64,000 bases of DNA from Paenibacillus radicis (ex Xue et al. 2023) (GTDB lineage Bacteria; Bacillota; Bacilli; Paenibacillales; NBRC-103111): assembly GCF_024722015.1 (NCBI RefSeq), contig NZ_JANQBD010000019.1:124001-188000 (forward strand). The letters run 5' to 3'. The position numbers and the translations under genes were made by a program. The number at the start of each line of letters is the position of its first letter. Position 1 is the first letter of the stretch. A model generated the notes under the pieces. It saw nothing but the letters and a program-made list of their open reading frames with translations. It was not told the DNA's origin and did not search any database. Of this stretch, positions 1 through 7,676 are shown in pieces.

Positions 1-132
1 GGAGGCTGGGTGTTCCACTATATGGGCGCGGTGGCTATGTACCGACTCGGAGCCGTGCTTGCGCTGCTCGGAGTTGCGGGATTCCTGATCATGTTCGCTC
101 TGATGAACCGTACAAAGTCCTCCACCGGCTGA
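1..132 (+). CDS. C-terminal end of a membrane transporter, probably MFS type (partial)
   Basis: Frame 1 is open from the window edge to a TGA at 130-132 and gives 43 residues. Most form one hydrophobic helix, preceded by an aromatic and glycine-rich turn (GGWVFHYMGA) and followed by a short polar tail (NRTKSSTG). A final helix with a glycine-rich approach and a short tail is usual for the last membrane segment of major facilitator superfamily carriers, especially the LacY/nucleoside-symporter-like group. Only the end is visible, so the family is a guess and the substrate unknown. It is followed by a strong hairpin, so it probably ends its transcription unit. Confidence 0.45.
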   Translation, partial: GGWVFHYMGAVAMYRLGAVLALLGVAGFLIMFALMNRTKSSTG

Positions 133-141
133 TGATCATAT

Positions 142-180
142 TGCCGCAACGCGCGTGAATCCCTGGCGCGCGTTGCGGCA
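142..180 (+). terminator. Perfect 14-bp GC-rich hairpin after the transporter gene
   Basis: TGCCGCAACGCGCG at 142-155 pairs without mismatch with 167-180 around an 11-nt loop. It starts ten bases after the stop codon. There is no real T-run behind it (TTGCATGG), so it may stop transcription weakly or protect the mRNA 3' end. Confidence 0.55.
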
Positions 181-207
181 TTGCATGGCGGTCGGTCGAA
201 CCCCGCC

Positions 208-253
208 GGCTTCTCTCGCGGTGCTGCAAATTCAATGCACCGCGAGAGAAGCC
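208..253. other. Perfect 17-bp inverted repeat, no T-run
   Basis: GGCTTCTCTCGCGGTGC at 208-224 pairs perfectly with 237-253 around a 12-nt loop. It is the second strong hairpin within 75 bases, lying between the transporter gene and the oxidoreductase operon. Neither strand has a T-tract next to it. It could be a second-line terminator, a 5' leader structure for the operon starting at 398, or a small repeat element. Confidence 0.5.
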
Positions 254-397
254 AAATTAGGCTGTAAAATCGCAGAACTACGGAGTGAGGACCAAAGTAG
301 TTCCGCCCGTGCAAGGGTTAAAGGTTAAACGATCACCAGGCTTTTTAGAGTACGAAGAAAACCATAACTCATAATTCTTTGGGAGGCGTAAATACCT

Positions 398-1468
398 ATG
401 AATAAGCTTAGGATTGGCGTTATTGGCGCAGGTTCGATTTCTGCTATGCATCTGGATGCGTATGCAGCTAACAAGGAAGTCGAGCTTGTTGCTATTTGTG
501 ATATGAACCGTGGACGTGCTGAGGAAAAAGCGGCCAAGTACAACATTCCTAATGTGTACACGGATGTGCACGAGCTGCTGGCAAATGAGGAAGTGGATGC
601 GGTTAGTATATGTACCTGGAACAATACGCATGCCGAGTTTAGCATTGCCGCCTTGGAGGCAGGCAAGCATGTTCTATGTGAGAAGCCGCTATGCCAAACC
701 GTAGAGCAGGCGCTTAAGGTGGAGGAAGCAGTCCGCCGCAGTGGAAAAGTGTTCCAGGTCGGCTTCGTCCGCCGCTACGGCCAGACGACACAGATTTTGC
801 GCCGATTCATTGAAGCAGGCGATCTGGGCGAGATTTATTATGCCAAAGCGAGCTATCTGCGTCGTCTCGGCAATCCTGGAGGCTGGTTCTCCGACAAGGA
901 ACGCTCAGGCGGCGGCCCTCTAATCGATATCGGTGTACATGTGATCGACCTGTGTTGGTATTTGATGGGCCGACCGAAGGTTAAGTCGGTAAGCGGCAAT
1001 ACGTACTATAAGCTCGGCAACCGCGCCAATGTAGAGTATTTTTCGTTTTATCAGGCGGCGGATTATGATGCAACCAAAAATGACGTTGAAGATATGGCCA
1101 ATGCGTTGATCCGATTTGAGAACGGTGCATCGCTTATGGTCGATGTGAGCTTTACCCTTCATGCGGTGAAGAACGACACGACAATTTCGATCCATGGAAC
1201 CAAGGGTGGCGCCCAGGTTGAGCCTGAGCTGCAAATAGCTGCGGAGAAGCATGACGTGATGATCAACCTGCTGCCCCAGGCCGATCGGCTTTCGTTCGAT
1301 TTCGTAGCGGGCTTCAATAGCGAAATTGAGCATTTTGTGGGCTGCTGCTTGGGACGTCTAGAGACGTTAAGCCCTGTTGAGGATGGCGTCGAGATGATGA
1401 AGATGCTATGCGCCGTATATGAATCCGCGGCATCGGGGCAAGAAATTCGGTTCGATATAAACCGCTGA
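398..1468 (+). CDS. Gfo/Idh/MocA family NAD(P)-dependent oxidoreductase
   Basis: A 356-residue protein, normal length for the family, which oxidises or reduces sugars, inositols and their derivatives with NAD(P). The N-terminal Rossmann fold shows GVIGAGSISAMH (residues 7-18), and the CEKPLC stretch at 94-99 carries the conserved EKP with the catalytic lysine. The C-terminal half has the GGGPLIDIGVHVIDL segment, where the D-x-x-x-H pattern usually lines the substrate pocket. The ATG follows a GGGAGG sequence at good spacing. It is the first gene of a run of five or six forward genes; the two TIM-barrel epimerase-like proteins directly behind it are the usual company of such dehydrogenases in inositol or rare-sugar catabolism. 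The substrate cannot be read from sequence. Confidence 0.9.
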   Translation: MNKLRIGVIGAGSISAMHLDAYAANKEVELVAICDMNRGRAEEKAAKYNIPNVYTDVHELLANEEVDAVSICTWNNTHAEFSIAALEAGKHVLCEKPLCQTVEQALKVEEAVRRSGKVFQVGFVRRYGQTTQILRRFIEAGDLGEIYYAKASYLRRLGNPGGWFSDKERSGGGPLIDIGVHVIDLCWYLMGRPKVKSVSGNTYYKLGNRANVEYFSFYQAADYDATKNDVEDMANALIRFENGASLMVDVSFTLHAVKNDTTISIHGTKGGAQVEPELQIAAEKHDVMINLLPQADRLSFDFVAGFNSEIEHFVGCCLGRLETLSPVEDGVEMMKMLCAVYESAASGQEIRFDINR

Positions 1469-1491
1469 GGCAGGAGAGGGGAGACGGGCTG

Positions 1492-2367
1492 ATGATGATG
1501 ACGAATAAAATCGGCGTGATAGTAGATAGCTTCGGCATCGGTGTTCGAGAGGGGCTGCTGAAGGCCCGGGAGGTTAATGCGGATGGTGTACAAATATATG
1601 CTGTAAGTGGTGAGATGGATCCTCGGACGTTGACGACTGCTGCCCGACAAGAATTGAAGCGGTACATCAACGAGCTTGGTTTGGAAGTGTCAGCGCTTTG
1701 CGGCGATCTTGGAGGCCATGGCTTTCAGGATCATCGTGCCAATCCCGAGAAGGTGGATATGTCCAAGCGTATTCTGGAGCTGGCGCTGGAGCTCGGCACC
1801 CGGGTCGTGACGACGCATATCGGCATTGTGCCGGATGATCCGAAAAGTGAGGTATACGAAACGCTGCAGCTGGCGTGCGAGGAGCTTGGGCAGTACGCGA
1901 AGAGCATGGACGCTTATTTTGCCATCGAGACGGGACCGGAGCCTGCCGCGCATCTCAAAGCTTTTCTGGATACATTGAGCACAAACGGTGTGTCCGTCAA
2001 TTTTGATCCAGCGAACATGGTGATGGTGACAGGGGATGATCCGGTAAACGGCGTCTATTTGCTGAAGGATTATATCGTTCATACGCATGTGAAGGACGGT
2101 ATTCGTCTTCGTGAGGTGGATCCGCGCTTGGTCTACGGAGCACTGGGCTTTGATCCGATGTCCCATGAGCATATTGCGCAGATGGCAGCCGGGGGCGACA
2201 GCTTCCGGGAGGTTCCGCTCGGTGAAGGGAAGGTTGACTTTGACCGGTATTTCGCGGCGCTGCAGGATATTGGCTATGAAGGCTATCTGACGATCGAGAG
2301 GGAAGTAGGCGAGCAGCCGGAGGAGGATATCCGCAAGGCCGTTCAATTTATTCGTGCCTACCGCTAA
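1492..2367 (+). CDS. Sugar phosphate isomerase/epimerase family protein (TIM barrel)
   Basis: A 291-residue AP-endonuclease-2-like TIM barrel of the IolE/IolI/xylose-isomerase-like superfamily. Metal-ligand acids and histidines lie at the expected barrel strand ends: TTHIGI near 105, AIETGPE near 145, NFDPANM near 170, HTHVKDG near 202 and an E in TIEREVG near 266. Such enzymes epimerise, isomerise or dehydrate keto-sugars and inosose. Three ATG codons in a row open the reading frame after an AGGAGAGGGGAG stretch; the first is taken. It lies 23 bases behind the oxidoreductase, so the two are almost certainly cotranscribed. Confidence 0.88.
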   Translation: MMMTNKIGVIVDSFGIGVREGLLKAREVNADGVQIYAVSGEMDPRTLTTAARQELKRYINELGLEVSALCGDLGGHGFQDHRANPEKVDMSKRILELALELGTRVVTTHIGIVPDDPKSEVYETLQLACEELGQYAKSMDAYFAIETGPEPAAHLKAFLDTLSTNGVSVNFDPANMVMVTGDDPVNGVYLLKDYIVHTHVKDGIRLREVDPRLVYGALGFDPMSHEHIAQMAAGGDSFREVPLGEGKVDFDRYFAALQDIGYEGYLTIEREVGEQPEEDIRKAVQFIRAYR

Positions 2368-2394
2368 GGGGGCGAAACAGATGGAGGGATTGGA

Positions 2395-3243
2395 GTGAAA
2401 ACAAGCTTAAGTGTATGGAGCTGTCATAAATACTTTTACGATCAGACATGGAAAAATATCGATTTCATTCGTTTCACCGGTCAGGAGACCTGCGCTGAAG
2501 GTATTGAACTGCTGCATCGCTTTTGGTACCCTGATACCGAGAGTCAAGCTATGATCGAACGGGCGCTTCAGCAAGAAGGGTTGGAGGTAGCTTGTGTCGG
2601 TGCGAGCAACAACTTTGCGCTGCCTGATGCTGCTAACCGTACGGAGCAGCTCCGCCAAATTACCGAGTCGGTCGATATAGCGGCCGGGTTCGGGGCGAAG
2701 GTCGTACGTGTCTTCTCAGGCAACCGGCAGGAGGGGGTTGATTTCGGTGAGGCTCGGAGTTGGATTGTGGAAGGGCTGAAGACGGCAGCAGAATATGCAG
2801 GCGCAAGGAATGTTGTGTTATGCCTGGAAAATCATGGACTATTCGCCGGGAAAGCGGAACAGGTTATGGACATTATCCGGGACGTGGACTCCGAAGCTCT
2901 GCGCAGCACGTTCGATATGGGCAATTTCCTGCTGGTCGACGAGCAGCCTGGCTCTGCACTTGACGTTTTGCAAACGATGGTAGGCCATGTACACGCCAAG
3001 GATTTTACTCGTGTCGCGGGTAGCTATTCCGGCGAATCGTATGAGGCTTTGAGCGGAGACCGCTACGCAGGCAAGGTGCTTGGCGAAGGAAGTGTGGATG
3101 TGCGCGGCCTGTTGTCCCGTCTGCAGACGGGTGGCTATAACAGCTGGGTTACAGTTGAATTCGAAGGAGATGACGAGCAGCGACTGGGCTCGATTCGCTC
3201 AGTGGAGTATGTGAAGCAGGTGTTGGAGTCCTTAAACAGCTAG
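2395..3243 (+). CDS. Second sugar phosphate isomerase/epimerase family protein
   Basis: A 282-residue TIM-barrel protein of the same superfamily as its upstream neighbour but clearly diverged. Metal-site segments are LCLENHG near 141, STFDMGNFL near 170, GHVHAKDF near 196 and VTVEFEGDDE near 260. It starts with GTG at 2395 after GGAGGGATTGG. Paired epimerase-like barrels behind one Gfo/Idh dehydrogenase are common in inositol-type or branched-sugar pathways, where one converts the keto intermediate and the other opens or rearranges it. That division of labour is an inference here. Confidence 0.86.
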   Translation: MKTSLSVWSCHKYFYDQTWKNIDFIRFTGQETCAEGIELLHRFWYPDTESQAMIERALQQEGLEVACVGASNNFALPDAANRTEQLRQITESVDIAAGFGAKVVRVFSGNRQEGVDFGEARSWIVEGLKTAAEYAGARNVVLCLENHGLFAGKAEQVMDIIRDVDSEALRSTFDMGNFLLVDEQPGSALDVLQTMVGHVHAKDFTRVAGSYSGESYEALSGDRYAGKVLGEGSVDVRGLLSRLQTGGYNSWVTVEFEGDDEQRLGSIRSVEYVKQVLESLNS

Positions 3244-3349
3244 TTGCAGCTTCTTGGTTGGATATGTATGGTATATGTATGGCCGACTCATTACTTATTA
3301 AATAAAAACTAGGCAACACACTCGCGCACTGTGAAGGAGGAAATTGTTC

Positions 3350-4438
3350 ATGCCAGAAACCCCGTGCCTGTTAATAGACGTACCCACAATGAACGCGAAT
3401 ATCCGTACCATGGCCGAAGCTGCGCTTCGCCATGGTGCTGCGCTTCGTCCGCATGCGAAAACGCATAAGACGCCTTCGATCGCAAAAGCTCAGATGGAAG
3501 CGGGAGCCGTCGGCATTACTGTAGCTAAAATATCGGAAGCCGAGGTCATGGCGGCGCATGGCATCGATAATATTTTCGTAGCCTATCCGCTCGTAACGGC
3601 ATCCAAAATCGAAAGAGCGGTGCAGCTCAGCCGGAAGATCGAGCTGATTGTCGGTGTGGACAGCGATGAAGGGGCACATCGTTTGTCGCAGGAAGCTGGA
3701 CGGTTGGGCCATGTGCTGCAAGTGCGGTTGGAGATCGATACCGGGCTGAAACGAACCGGAGTGCTTTACGATGAAGCGGTAGCTCTGGCTGGTCGCATAC
3801 ATGCATTGCCCCATCTGAAACTGACGGGCATCTACACGTTCCGCGGTGCTCTGCTAGAAGGCAAGCCAACGTTGGATCTGGAGCGTGCGGGTCGTGAGGA
3901 AGGCGAGCTGATGGTACATCTCGCTGAGGCGATGCGTGAGATTGGCATTCCGATTGCCGACGTCAGCGTCGGTTCGTCCCCAACCGGTCTCTACGCCGCT
4001 CAAGTAGAGGGCGTTACGGAAATTCGGCCTGGCACGTATGTATTTAACGACCGGATGCTGGAAGCTTTCGGCGTATGCACTTTGAACGACTGCGCGGCTG
4101 TCATTGAGGCAACGGTGGTCAGTCGTCCGTCGGAGCAGTACGCAGTCATCGACGGTGGCAGCAAAACGTTCGCAACCGATGTACAGCCGGGAACGAACCC
4201 TTTGCAGCTAAAGGGCTTTGGTCATATTCTCGAAGCTCCGGAGGCTGTGCTGGAACGGCTCTCCGAAGAGCATGGGGTCATACGATTGGAGCCGCATCAT
4301 ACGCTTAAGGTTGGCGACCGAATCCATATTATCCCGAATCATGTTTGCAGCACATTGAATCTGCATAATCATATTTATTTCGTGGACGGCCAGCAGGTGG
4401 AGAAGGTATCCGTGCTGGCGCGTGGAATGCTTGAGTAA
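3350..4438 (+). CDS. D-threonine aldolase / D-serine dehydratase family PLP enzyme
   Basis: A fold-type III (alanine-racemase-like) pyridoxal-phosphate enzyme of about 362 residues. RPHAKTHK near 33-40 carries the PLP lysine, and the C-terminal PNHVCSTLNLHN segment has the His-x-Cys metal pair characteristic of the D-Ser dehydratase (DSD1)/metal-activated D-Thr aldolase group. It acts on D-hydroxy-amino acids, either splitting D-Thr to glycine and acetaldehyde or dehydrating D-Ser. The frame also has a TTG at 3344, but AAGGAGG at 3334-3340 is too close to that; the ATG at 3350 has proper spacing. The neighbouring D-aminoacylase and RidA genes support a role in D-amino-acid breakdown. Confidence 0.87.
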   Translation: MPETPCLLIDVPTMNANIRTMAEAALRHGAALRPHAKTHKTPSIAKAQMEAGAVGITVAKISEAEVMAAHGIDNIFVAYPLVTASKIERAVQLSRKIELIVGVDSDEGAHRLSQEAGRLGHVLQVRLEIDTGLKRTGVLYDEAVALAGRIHALPHLKLTGIYTFRGALLEGKPTLDLERAGREEGELMVHLAEAMREIGIPIADVSVGSSPTGLYAAQVEGVTEIRPGTYVFNDRMLEAFGVCTLNDCAAVIEATVVSRPSEQYAVIDGGSKTFATDVQPGTNPLQLKGFGHILEAPEAVLERLSEEHGVIRLEPHHTLKVGDRIHIIPNHVCSTLNLHNHIYFVDGQQVEKVSVLARGMLE

Positions 4439-4470
4439 GGCGGCAGGCCGCTGGAGAAAGGGGAATGTCC

Positions 4471-6090
4471 ATGCTTGATTTAATTATCAAAAATGGCAAA
4501 GTCGTTGACGGCACGGGTAACCCGTGGTTTTACGGGGATGTCGGCGTGGCGAATGGCGTGATCGCCGCTGTCGGTCGATTGGATGTGGAGGCGCACCGGA
4601 TCATCGATGCACAGAAGCGAGTTATCTCGCCTGGCTTTATTGATGGGCATTGCCATTCCGATCTGATGATTCTCGACTACCCGCATAGTGAAATCAAACT
4701 ACGGCAGGGCGTTACAACGGAGGTTATTGGGAACTGTGGCTTGGCTCCTGCTCCGTTCGTTCCGAGCAGGGCGGAGCTTCTGCAGACCTATGTTCAGCCG
4801 GTTCTGGGCTCAACGAGCTGGAAGTGGCCATGGGAAACGGTTGGCGAATATATGGCGCATCTGGCCGGATCCCGTCCATCCGAGCATGTGGCGACTTACG
4901 TCGCACACGGCGCGCTGCGGATTGCGGCGATGGGTTTTGAGAACCGGCCGGCGACATCAGCTGAGCTGGAGCATATGAAACAGCTGCTGGAGGAAGGTCT
5001 GAAGGCGGGAGCCATCGGTTTCTCCATCGGACTGCTGTATGCCCCGGGCAGCTATACGTCCAAGGAAGAGCTGGTGGAGCTATGCCGTGTGCTGCCTAAG
5101 TACAACGGGCTGTTCTCCACGCATATTCGCGGCGAAGGCAACAATCTGCTTCCTTCGGTGAAGGAAGTTATCTGGATTGCTGAAGCTAGCGGCGTTTCTT
5201 TGCACATCAGCCATCTGAAGGCGGCGGGTAAGCGTAACTGGGGCAAGGCGCTGGAAGCTCTCGAGCTGATCGAAGACGCGCGCGCTCGTGGTCTCGACGT
5301 CACCTGCGACGTATACCCTTACTCCGCGGGCTCAACGATGCTGACAACGGTGCTGCCGCCTTGGACACTGGAAGGCGGCATAGGCAGCACGCTGGAGCGA
5401 TTCCGTGATCCGGCTCTGCGCCAGCGTGTCAAAAAGGAGCTCGGGGAGGAGCAAACGGAGTGGGATAACCTCGTTTGCTCTACCGGCTGGGAGGCGGTTA
5501 TTGTTTCATCTGTCCGCCATCCCGAGAATGCAGCGCTGGAAGGTAAGTCCATCGCGGAAATCAGCGAAGTGCGCGGCCAGCATCCGGCTGACTGCGTCAT
5601 GGATCTGCTGCTGGAGGAGGATGGGCAAGTATCCATCGTCTACTTCCACATGGCGGACAACGATGTGGAGCAGGTGGTGGGCTGGGAGAAGTCGCTGATC
5701 GCTTCCGACAGCCTGCATTGTGAGACAGGCAAGCCTCATCCGAGGCTGTATGGCTCGTTCCCGCGCCTGTTCTCCCGCTATGTGCGAGAGAAGAAGACGC
5801 TGTCGCTGGAGCAGGCGGTGCGCAAGGTGACCTCGTTCCCGGTGCAGCGGTTCAAGCTCGGGAAGCGCGGCCTTCTCGTGCCGGGTTATGCAGCGGACCT
5901 GGCAGTGTTCGATCCTGCAACCATTCATGATCGGGCGACCTTCCAGGACCCGCGTCAATATCCGGAGGGTATCTCCCATGTGATCGTCAATGGCAGTGTT
6001 ACTCTCGATGATGGTGAGCACACCAAAGCCCGCGAAGGAACGCTCATTAGGGCTCAGCATTGCTGCGGCATCGGTCATCACGATCACTAA
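4471..6090 (+). CDS. N-acyl-D-amino-acid deacylase (D-aminoacylase, amidohydrolase superfamily)
   Basis: About 539 residues, a normal size for this group. The start MLDLIIKNGKVVDGTG and the metal motif GFIDGHCHSD (His60 and His62 in this numbering) are typical, followed by GVTTEVIGNCGLAP, the HISHLKAAG segment with metal histidines, and a final beta-sandwich part with the DLAVFDP signature. It hydrolyses N-acyl-D-amino acids to D-amino acid plus acid. An upstream ATG at 4465 is in frame but sits against the AAAGGGG ribosome binding site, so the ATG at 4471 is preferred. It lies 32 bases behind the D-Thr aldolase-like gene, and the product of one could be the substrate of the other. Confidence 0.88.
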   Translation: MLDLIIKNGKVVDGTGNPWFYGDVGVANGVIAAVGRLDVEAHRIIDAQKRVISPGFIDGHCHSDLMILDYPHSEIKLRQGVTTEVIGNCGLAPAPFVPSRAELLQTYVQPVLGSTSWKWPWETVGEYMAHLAGSRPSEHVATYVAHGALRIAAMGFENRPATSAELEHMKQLLEEGLKAGAIGFSIGLLYAPGSYTSKEELVELCRVLPKYNGLFSTHIRGEGNNLLPSVKEVIWIAEASGVSLHISHLKAAGKRNWGKALEALELIEDARARGLDVTCDVYPYSAGSTMLTTVLPPWTLEGGIGSTLERFRDPALRQRVKKELGEEQTEWDNLVCSTGWEAVIVSSVRHPENAALEGKSIAEISEVRGQHPADCVMDLLLEEDGQVSIVYFHMADNDVEQVVGWEKSLIASDSLHCETGKPHPRLYGSFPRLFSRYVREKKTLSLEQAVRKVTSFPVQRFKLGKRGLLVPGYAADLAVFDPATIHDRATFQDPRQYPEGISHVIVNGSVTLDDGEHTKAREGTLIRAQHCCGIGHHDH

Positions 6091-6094
6091 TCAA

Positions 6095-6223
6095 CTATAC
6101 AAAACAACTGTACTAAACGACTATATTAATCGACTAAACTAATCGACTATACTAAACAACCATACTAAACAACCATACTAATCGACTGTACTAAACAACC
6201 GTACTAAACAACCATATAATCGA
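6095..6223. repeat. Tandem array of ten 13-bp units
   Basis: Ten consecutive units with consensus CYRTACTAAWCRA fill the gap between the deacylase stop and the RidA gene (units at 6095, 6108, 6121, 6134, 6147, 6160, 6173, 6186, 6199 and a 12-bp last one at 6212). The units differ at few positions: the head is CTAT, CTGT, CCAT or CCGT, and the tail is AACAA or ATCGA. Most units contain a TATACT/TATATT-like -10 hexamer. It is a microsatellite-like array likely to vary in copy number between strains. Confidence 0.92.
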
Positions 6224-6271
6224 GCTCGAACTATATATAATCCAACTTTATTTCCAAAGGAGCTATTTCTT

Positions 6272-6736
6272 ATGTCAACTATCGAAGAACGTCTGAAGCA
6301 ATTAAATATCGAGCTGCCTCCAGTGGGAGAACCTCGTTTCTCCTACATTCCGTGCAACCGGACCGGCAACCTGCTGTACCTGTCCGGACAAGACTGCCGT
6401 ATCGACGGCGTACTGATGTACGAAGGAAAGGTCGGCAGTGACTTGACCATCGAGCAGGGGCAGGAAGCCGCCCGTCAGGTTATCATCAATTGTCTCGCCG
6501 TTATGAAGAGCTATCTGGGTGACCTTGACCGAGTTGTCAAAATCGTCAAGCTGCTCGGATTCGTGAACAGCGCCCCTGGCTTCGGGGACCAGCCTTACGT
6601 CATGAACGGCGCCTCGAATCTGCTCATCGATGTGTTCGGCGAAAGCGGGCGGCACGCGCGCTCCGCGATTGGTACGAGCGACCTGCCTTTTCATACGCCG
6701 GTTGAAATTGAATTGATCGTCGAAATCAGAGACTAG
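6272..6736 (+). CDS. RidA/YjgF/YER057c family protein (enamine/imine deaminase)
   Basis: A 154-residue single-domain protein, slightly longer than classical RidA, matching the larger YjgF subgroup that begins ERLKQLNIELPP. Family landmarks are YLSGQ near 34-38, the TIEQGQEAARQ helix, NCLAVMKS, and the ending RSAIGTSDLPFHTPVEIE, where Arg and Glu bind the substrate. RidA proteins hydrolyse reactive enamines such as 2-aminoacrylate, which PLP dehydratases acting on serine or threonine release. That makes the upstream D-Ser/D-Thr enzyme a logical partner. The start ATG follows AAAGGAG. A terminator lies ten bases after the stop. Confidence 0.9.
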   Translation: MSTIEERLKQLNIELPPVGEPRFSYIPCNRTGNLLYLSGQDCRIDGVLMYEGKVGSDLTIEQGQEAARQVIINCLAVMKSYLGDLDRVVKIVKLLGFVNSAPGFGDQPYVMNGASNLLIDVFGESGRHARSAIGTSDLPFHTPVEIELIVEIRD

Positions 6737-6747
6737 ACTAGTAAAGA

Positions 6748-6788
6748 AAAGCAGACCAAAACTGTAAGGTTCCAGTTGGTCTGCTTTT
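6748..6788 (+). terminator. Rho-independent terminator after the RidA gene
   Basis: AAAGCAGACCAA at 6748-6759 pairs with TTGGTCTGCTTT at 6776-6787, with extra pairing inside, and is followed by a T-run. It closes the operon that starts at 398. Confidence 0.85.
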
Positions 6789-7173
6789 TCTGTTATTGCC
6801 TTCAGAAAATCATACTTCGTTGACCATTCTCCGACCATCACTCCACATAAATTCCTGCGAAAATGCAGTTATTTTCTACTGAAATTTGCGTTTGAGAAGA
6901 ATAAACTGCAAAAATACAGTAATTTTCATGCAATACGGTCCCGTTTCAGCTAAGAATGGAAAAAAGATGCACATTTGCATGAATTCAAGAATACTACGAT
7001 TAACCACCTAAAAGGATGTAAAATTGCAGGTTTTAGGGTAGGCAACGGCTTCGAATCGAATAATATCTTCTGCTTGCTGCCATTGTCGTTCCTAGAGTCA
7101 TATCAAGAGTCGAGCTGGGTACGGAGCCGAAACGAATGACTTTGTCATGCGCTGATTTGAGCTTTGAGCCCCC
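6789..7173. other. Intergenic stretch with three AT-rich TGCAG-type motifs
   Basis: No gene is visible. Three related short motifs occur: GAAAATGCAGTTATTTTC at 6859-6876, CTGCAAAAATACAGTAATTTTC-like sequence at 6906-6927 and a TGTAAAATTGCAGG core near 7017-7030. The first two are imperfect palindromes with AAAAT/ATTTT arms. A similar TGTAAAATCGCAG core occurs near 262-274. They may be a short dispersed intergenic motif. Confidence 0.4.
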
Positions 7174-7212
7174 AAAAAAACGAGCCTTTAGAATCGCTTC
7201 TAAGGCTCGTTT
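7174..7212 (-). terminator. Strong rho-independent terminator on the minus strand, apparently orphan
   Basis: Plus-strand AAACGAGCCTTTAGAA (7178-7193) pairs with TTCTAAGGCTCGTTT (7198-7212) around TCGC. Read on the minus strand the hairpin is followed by seven T residues (7174-7180), a textbook terminator. No complete gene precedes it on that strand; only the tRNA-like fragment at 7220-7270 does. Confidence 0.75.
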
Positions 7213-7219
7213 CGTATTT

Positions 7220-7270
7220 GGGGAGACCTATTCGAATCTCCTGATATCTCCGCTTTTCAAAAGCGGTGGC
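7220..7270 (-). pseudogene. Possible remnant of a tRNA-Ser(UGA)-like gene
   Basis: On the minus strand the sequence contains CCGCT-TTTGAAA-AGCGG, a perfect five-pair stem with a seven-base loop carrying UGA in the anticodon position. About 14 bases later comes GGAGA-TTCGAAT, a T-arm-like half, and then GGTCTCC-CCA, like an acceptor 3' end. The 3' half of the T-stem, the long variable arm of serine tRNAs and the whole 5' half are missing or disrupted. The minus-strand terminator lies directly behind it, as for a real tRNA gene. It could be chance similarity. Confidence 0.25.
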
Positions 7271-7360
7271 CTCGCAAAGTGCTGCTTATTCTTTTGACTG
7301 GATGAGCGGGTTGGAGTGTAGTAAAATGGATACCAAAATGGTTATCCAAAGGAGAAAGCT

Positions 7361-7639
7361 ATGTGCCGAAATATTAAAACACTTTTCAACTTCGACCCTC
7401 CAGCTACCGATAACGAGATTCAGGCAGCATCGCTCCAATTCGTGAGAAAGCTCACAGGCTTCACCGTACCTTCGAAGGCAAATGAGGCAGCATTCAATCG
7501 TGCTATTGAGGAGATCACTGTGGTTGCTCAGAACCTGTTGGACTCGCTAGTAACCAATGCTGAACCTCGCAACCGTGAGGTTGAGATCGAACGTGCCCGA
7601 GTTAGATCTGCCAAAAGATTCGGATCTGCAGAGGATTAA
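7361..7639 (+). CDS. DUF2277 family small protein
   Basis: A 92-residue protein beginning MCRNIKTLFNFDPPAT, the near-invariant opening of the DUF2277 family, with the helix VRKLTGF and a later SKANEAAFNRA segment. These proteins are small, helical and cytosolic, and their function is unknown. The ATG follows AAAGGAG at proper distance. Neighbours on both sides belong to other units, so it is probably monocistronic. Confidence 0.85.
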   Translation: MCRNIKTLFNFDPPATDNEIQAASLQFVRKLTGFTVPSKANEAAFNRAIEEITVVAQNLLDSLVTNAEPRNREVEIERARVRSAKRFGSAED

Positions 7640-7676
7640 CTTGGAGCTCCTTACTGATACTGAGAAAAATCAATGC

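Noticed and set aside
6095..6223. 13-bp array as iterons of a replication origin
   Set aside because: No replication protein gene or DnaA box cluster is nearby, and the flanks are chromosomal metabolic genes.
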